From Inquilinus sp. (GTDB lineage: Bacteria > Pseudomonadota > Alphaproteobacteria > DSM-16000 > Inquilinaceae): a stretch of 7,544 nucleotides of DNA. The stretch is taken from NCBI GenBank assembly GCA_013003675.1, contig JABDIP010000583.1, positions 1 through 7,544 of the forward strand, read 5' to 3'. The number at the start of each line of letters is the position of its first letter. The first letter of the stretch is position 1. The position numbers were made by a program, and so were the translations under genes. Below the pieces are notes generated by a model. The model ran no database searches. It was not told the origin of the DNA and was given only the letters and a program-made list of their open reading frames with translations. Shown piece by piece: positions 3,925 to 7,544 of the stretch.

Positions 3925-6792
3925 ATGACCGTTTCCGATACCGCGACGCCGGAGGTCGACTACCGCGCGACCGTTTTCCTGCCGCGTACCGATTTCCCCA
4001 TGCGCGCCGGGCTGCCGAAGAAGGAGCCGGAGTTGCTGGCCCGCTGGCGCGAGGTGGATTTGTACCGCCGCCTGCGCGAGCAGTCCAAGGGCCGGCCGCG
4101 CTTCGTGCTGCATGACGGCCCGCCCTACGCCAACGGCCATCTGCATATCGGCCACGCCATCAACAAGATCCTCAAGGACCTCGTCGTCCGCACCCAGCAG
4201 ATGGCCGGTCATGACTCCAACTATGTTCCCGGCTGGGACTGCCATGGCCTGCCGATCGAATGGAAGATCGAGGAGAAGTACCGCGCCGAGGGCAAGGACA
4301 AGGACGATGTGCCGATCCTGCAGTTCCGTGACGAATGCCGCCGCTTCGCGCGGCACTGGGTCGAGGTCCAGGCGCAGGAGTTCCAGCGCCTCGGCGTGAT
4401 CGGCGACTGGCACACGCCCTATACCACCATGACCAACGCCGCCGAGGCGCAGATCGTCCGCGAGATCCACAAGTTCGCGCTGAATGGCGGCCTGTATCGC
4501 GGCATGAAGCCGGTGCTGTGGTCGGTGGTCGAGAAGACCGCGCTGGCCGAGGCCGAGGTCGAGTACGAGGACCACGTCTCGACCACCATCTGGGTCCGCT
4601 TCCCGGTCGACCAGGCGCCGCGGAAGACCATGGCCGGCGCCTCGGTGCTGATCTGGACGACCACGCCATGGACCATCCCCGGCAACCGCGCCGTCGCCTA
4701 TGGCGAGGCGATCGAGTACGGCGTCTACCGCGTCGACTCGGTGGCCGAGGAGAGCAAGGCGGCGGTCGGCGAGACACTGGTGCTGGCGACCGAACTGGCC
4801 GACACGGTCGCCGCCGAGGCGAAGATCGCCGGCTGGACCTGCCTCGACCGCTTCCCCGGCACGGCGCTTGCCGGCACCGTCTGCCGCCACCCGCTGGAGG
4901 GGCAGGGCGGGGCCGACGCATACGCCTTCGACGTCCCGGCGCTGGCGGCTGAGTTCGTCACCACCGAGCAGGGGACCGGAATCGTCCACATCGCCCCCGG
5001 CCATGGCGCCGACGATTTCGAGCTGGGCAGCCGGCACGGCATCCAGACGCCGGCGACGGTGGCCGAGGACGGCCGCTACTACGACCATGTGCCGCTGTTC
5101 GCCGGCGCCGTGATCTATACCGCCGAGGGCAAGGCCGGCGACGCCAACCGCCAGGTCAGCGTCGCGCTCGACCATGCCGGCCGTCTGCTCGCCCGCGACC
5201 GGCTGAAGCACTCCTATCCCCATTCCTGGCGCTCGAAGGCGCCGCTGATCTTTCGCGCGACGCCGCAATGGTTCATCTCGATGGACACCAACGGCCTGCG
5301 CGAGACCGCGCTGAAGGCGATCGACGACACCCGTTTCGTGCCGGCCGCCGGCCAGCGCCGCCTGCGCTCGATGATCGAGAACCGGCCGGACTGGTGCATC
5401 AGCCGGCAACGGGCCTGGGGTGTGCCGATCGCCATCTTTGTCGCCAAGGCCAGCGGCGAGGTGCTGCGCGACGAGGCGGTCTTCAAGCGGATTGCCGACA
5501 CCTTCGAGGCGGAGGGCTCGGATTCCTGGTTCGCCCGCGACCCGCAGGACTTCCTCGGCAACGACTACAGCGCCGCCGACTTCGAGCAGGTCTTCGACAT
5601 CGTCGATGTCTGGTTCGAATCCGGCTGCACCCACGCCTTCGTGCTGGAGGCGCGTGACGACCTGGCCTCGCCCGCCTCACTCTACCTTGAGGGCTCCGAC
5701 CAGCATCGTGGCTGGTTCCACTCCTCGCTGCTGGAAAGCTGCGGCACCCGTGGCCGGGCGCCCTATGACGCCGTCCTGACGCATGGCTTCACCTTGGACG
5801 AGAACGGCCGGAAGATGTCGAAATCGCTCGGCAACTCGATCGAGCCGCAAAAGATCATCGAACAGAGCGGCGCCGACATCCTGCGGCTTTGGGTGGTCGG
5901 CTCGGATTATTTCGAGGATCACCGCATCGGGCCGGAGATCGTCAAGCACCATGCCGACATGTACCGGCGGCTGCGCAACACGCTGCGCTATCTGCTCGGC
6001 GCGCTCGACGGCTTCGGCGAGAGCGAGCGCATCGCCGCGGCCGAGATGCCGGAACTGGAGCGCTGGGTGCTGCATCGGCTCCATGAACTCGACGGAGAAA
6101 TCCGCCAGGCGGTCGAAGATTTCGACTTCCATGTCCTGTCGACGGCGCTGCACCAGTTCTGCGCCGTCGATCTGTCGGCGTTCTATTTCGACATCCGCAA
6201 GGACACGCTCTATTGCGACCGGCGCGACAGCGACCGGCGGCGGGCGGCGCGCACCGTGCTCGACCATCTGTACGATTGCCTGACCGCGTGGCTGGCGCCG
6301 ATCGTCTGCTTCACCGCCGAGGAGGCGTGGCTGACCCGCATGGGCGAGGAGGCCGGCAGCGTGCACGAAAGGCTGTTCCCGGAGGTGCCGGCGGCATGGC
6401 GCGACGACGCGCTGGCCGAGAAGTGGCAGCAGATCCGCCGGGTGCGACGGGTCGTCACCGGCGCGCTGGAACTCGAACGGGCGGAAAAACGTATCCGCTC
6501 GTCGCTCCAGGCGCGCCCGGCGGTCTATCTGCCGGCCGGGCTGAAGGCCGTCGCGGAGAGCGTCGACTTTGCCGACATCGCCATCACCTCCGGTATCGAA
6601 CTGATCTCCGGCGACGCGCCGGCCGACGCCTTCCGGCTGCCCGACGTGGCCGAGGTGGCGGCGGTGCCGCTTCCGGCGGAGGGCGACAAATGCGGCCGCT
6701 GCTGGCGGGTGCTGCCGGAGGTGGGCAGCCGGCCCGAGCATCCGGCCCTATGTGGCCGTTGCGCGGAGGCGGTCGATGCCCTCGGCGGTTGA
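3925..6792 (+). CDS. ileS: IleS: isoleucyl-tRNA synthetase
   Basis: This 955-residue class Ia synthetase (E. coli 938) charges tRNA-Ile with isoleucine in the cytoplasm. The ATP-binding HIGH motif is at residues 74-77 (PYANGHLHIGH) and KMSKS at 630-634 (DENGRKMSKSLGN). The inserted editing domain, which clears Val-tRNA-Ile, carries the threonine-rich WTTTPWTIPGNRA (from W244) and GTGIVHIAPGHGADDF (350-365) with the conserved Asp. The WFESGCTHAF and SDQHRGWFHSSLLES segments line the active site. The C-terminus has the bacterial zinc ribbon C923-x2-C926 ... C943-x2-C946. This layout is the standard bacterial, mupirocin-sensitive-type form and not the eukaryote-like one; that classification is inference. 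The ATG is supported by GAGAAGGG 6 bases upstream. The end overlaps lspA by 17 bases, so they are probably co-transcribed and translationally linked. Confidence 0.98.
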   Translation: MTVSDTATPEVDYRATVFLPRTDFPMRAGLPKKEPELLARWREVDLYRRLREQSKGRPRFVLHDGPPYANGHLHIGHAINKILKDLVVRTQQMAGHDSNYVPGWDCHGLPIEWKIEEKYRAEGKDKDDVPILQFRDECRRFARHWVEVQAQEFQRLGVIGDWHTPYTTMTNAAEAQIVREIHKFALNGGLYRGMKPVLWSVVEKTALAEAEVEYEDHVSTTIWVRFPVDQAPRKTMAGASVLIWTTTPWTIPGNRAVAYGEAIEYGVYRVDSVAEESKAAVGETLVLATELADTVAAEAKIAGWTCLDRFPGTALAGTVCRHPLEGQGGADAYAFDVPALAAEFVTTEQGTGIVHIAPGHGADDFELGSRHGIQTPATVAEDGRYYDHVPLFAGAVIYTAEGKAGDANRQVSVALDHAGRLLARDRLKHSYPHSWRSKAPLIFRATPQWFISMDTNGLRETALKAIDDTRFVPAAGQRRLRSMIENRPDWCISRQRAWGVPIAIFVAKASGEVLRDEAVFKRIADTFEAEGSDSWFARDPQDFLGNDYSAADFEQVFDIVDVWFESGCTHAFVLEARDDLASPASLYLEGSDQHRGWFHSSLLESCGTRGRAPYDAVLTHGFTLDENGRKMSKSLGNSIEPQKIIEQSGADILRLWVVGSDYFEDHRIGPEIVKHHADMYRRLRNTLRYLLGALDGFGESERIAAAEMPELERWVLHRLHELDGEIRQAVEDFDFHVLSTALHQFCAVDLSAFYFDIRKDTLYCDRRDSDRRRAARTVLDHLYDCLTAWLAPIVCFTAEEAWLTRMGEEAGSVHERLFPEVPAAWRDDALAEKWQQIRRVRRVVTGALELERAEKRIRSSLQARPAVYLPAGLKAVAESVDFADIAITSGIELISGDAPADAFRLPDVAEVAAVPLPAEGDKCGRCWRVLPEVGSRPEHPALCGRCAEAVDALGG
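6765..6769 (+). promoter_or_regulatory. Shine-Dalgarno of lspA inside ileS
   Basis: GGAGG lies 6 bases before ATG 6776, within the last codons of ileS. It makes this ATG a better start than the in-frame GTG at 6752. Confidence 0.75.
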
Positions 6793-7324
6793 GGCGGGGC
6801 CGGTGGCGGCGGTGCGCGGTCGTTTGCTGCGGTTCGGGCTGATCGTCGCGGCGGCGGTATTGGTCGCCGCCCAGATCAGCAAATGGGTTATCCTGGAAAA
6901 GGTGATGCAGCCGCCCAGGGTCATCGAGGTCACGAGTTTCTTCAACCTGCGGATGGCCTGGAACACGGGCGTCAGCTTCGGCATGTTCGGCGATGGCGGC
7001 GATGTCGGACGCTGGGTCCTCACCGTGTTTCCGCTGGCGATCACCGCGTTCCTGCTCAACTGGCTGCGCCAGGCGGAGCGGCGGATCCTGGCCCTTGCCC
7101 TCGGCCTCGTCATCGGCGGCGCCATAGGTAACGTGATCGACCGGGTGCGCTTCGGCGCGGTAGCCGACTTCCTCGACTTCCATCTGTTCGGCTGGCATTT
7201 TTGGACTTTCAACGTGGCGGACAGCGCTATCAGCATCGGCGTCGCGCTGCTGCTGTACGACAGCGTGTTCGGCCCGGACTCCGGCAAGGCGCCGCCCGGC
7301 GGAACCGGCGGGGAGAACCAATGA
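6776..7324 (+). CDS. lspA: LspA: lipoprotein signal peptidase (signal peptidase II)
   Basis: This 182-residue inner-membrane aspartic peptidase cleaves the signal peptide of diacylglyceryl-modified prolipoproteins just before the lipidated Cys. Four hydrophobic segments are visible, at about 18-38, 80-97, 103-121 and 150-166. The conserved blocks are FFNLRMAWNTGVSFGMF (55-71) and GGAIGNVIDRVRFGAVADF (114-132), with N119, D122, R123 and catalytic D131. FNVADSAISIG (145-155) carries the second catalytic Asp, D149. The first membrane segment reads AAQISKW, whereas the family normally has DQxSK, so the conserved Asp there is Ala. The C-terminal tail after about residue 167 is Gly/Pro-rich and slightly longer than usual. 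The gene starts within ileS and overlaps the next lipoprotein gene as ATGA. Its product would process that lipoprotein. Confidence 0.95.
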   Translation: MPSAVEAGPVAAVRGRLLRFGLIVAAAVLVAAQISKWVILEKVMQPPRVIEVTSFFNLRMAWNTGVSFGMFGDGGDVGRWVLTVFPLAITAFLLNWLRQAERRILALALGLVIGGAIGNVIDRVRFGAVADFLDFHLFGWHFWTFNVADSAISIGVALLLYDSVFGPDSGKAPPGGTGGENQ

Positions 7325-7544
7325 CGCGTTGCTGCCGGCGACTGGCCCTATTGTTCACCCTGGCGCTGCTGCTGCCGGGCTGTGCGGACATGCGCGCGCT
7401 GATGGGTATGGAGCGCAAGACGCCGGACGAGTTCGCCGTCGTCGCCCGGGCGCCATTGACCTTGCCGCCCAGCTTCGACCTGCCGCCGCCCGCGCCGGGG
7501 GCGCCGCGGCCGCAGGAAGGCACTGCCGACGCGCAGGCGGAGGC
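7321..7544 (+). CDS. DUF3035 / BamF-like outer-membrane lipoprotein, 3' end beyond window
   Basis: 74 complete codons are visible before the window ends. The N-terminus is a lipoprotein signal peptide: basic MTRCCRR, a hydrophobic core (LALLFTLALLL), and the lipobox LPGC with the lipidated Cys at residue 21. The residue after Cys is Ala and not Asp, so outer-membrane sorting is expected. The mature part has TPDEFAVVARAPLTLPPSF followed by a Pro-rich run, the typical opening of the alphaproteobacterial DUF3035 family. I recall that this family is linked to the beta-barrel assembly machine as BamF; that assignment is from memory. The ATG overlaps the lspA stop as ATGA, with GGGAG (7311-7315) 5 bases upstream. 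Lipoprotein status is near certain and the family call is good. Confidence 0.8.
   Translation, partial: MTRCCRRLALLFTLALLLPGCADMRALMGMERKTPDEFAVVARAPLTLPPSFDLPPPAPGAPRPQEGTADAQAE

Noticed and set aside
3847..5634. Minus-strand open frame of 595 codons opposite ileS
   Set aside because: Despite its length it mirrors ileS codon structure. IleS motifs (HIGH, KMSKS, editing domain, zinc ribbon) are unambiguous on the plus strand.
5677..6741. Minus-strand open frame of 354 codons opposite the 3' half of ileS
   Set aside because: No motif, and the same antisense-shadow composition. It covers the IleS KMSKS and anticodon-binding regions.
6752..6775. Extended lspA start at GTG 6752
   Set aside because: No suitable Shine-Dalgarno, whereas ATG 6776 has GGAGG at 6 bases. 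The extra residues overlap the IleS zinc ribbon coding sequence and are not expected in LspA.

Overview
The window is GC-rich, densely packed chromosomal DNA of an alphaproteobacterium. The evidence is strong G/C third-position bias, frequent GTG starts, ATGA-type gene overlaps, and the order ribF - ileS - lspA - DUF3035 lipoprotein, which I know from Rhodospirillales-like and other alphaproteobacteria. I cannot name a genus. I see no mobile element, CRISPR array, tRNA or rRNA. All the genes are housekeeping genes, so this is a core region and not a defence or accessory island. I did not find a clearly new system. The most interesting points are details inside known families.

Left part (1-1850), folate genes. 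On the minus strand folD (336-1220) is followed, with an ATGA overlap, by a methenyl-tetrahydrofolate cyclohydrolase/cyclodeaminase gene of the FchA/FTCD_C family (339 down to 1, cut by the window edge). Divergently, folK (1353-1850) encodes the pyrophosphokinase that makes the pterin precursor for dihydropteroate synthesis. The folD-folK gap is 132 bases and holds overlapping promoter-like elements for both directions. FolD keeps the catalytic Tyr and Lys but has Glu where the cyclohydrolase glutamine normally sits. Together with the coupled cyclohydrolase gene, this suggests that the two steps of C1-folate oxidation are split between two proteins here.

Middle part (1851-3630). A non-coding stretch carries a perfect 10-bp inverted repeat and then an AT-rich promoter-like segment. 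It leads into a MaoC-type (R)-enoyl-CoA hydratase gene (2100-2555). A strong GC hairpin and a TATAGT box separate that gene from ribF (2692-3630), the bifunctional riboflavin kinase/FAD synthetase.

Right part (3631-7544). A 294-base leader with a good TTGACC/TAACAT promoter precedes ileS (3925-6792). The leader contains a possible 28-codon, nearly leaderless small ORF with Ile codons. ileS overlaps lspA (6776-7324) by 17 bases, and lspA overlaps a lipoprotein gene (7321 to the window end, DUF3035/BamF-like) by 4 bases. The last two fit together functionally, because LspA is the signal peptidase that cleaves prolipoproteins such as the one encoded directly downstream. LspA lacks the usual Asp in its first membrane segment.
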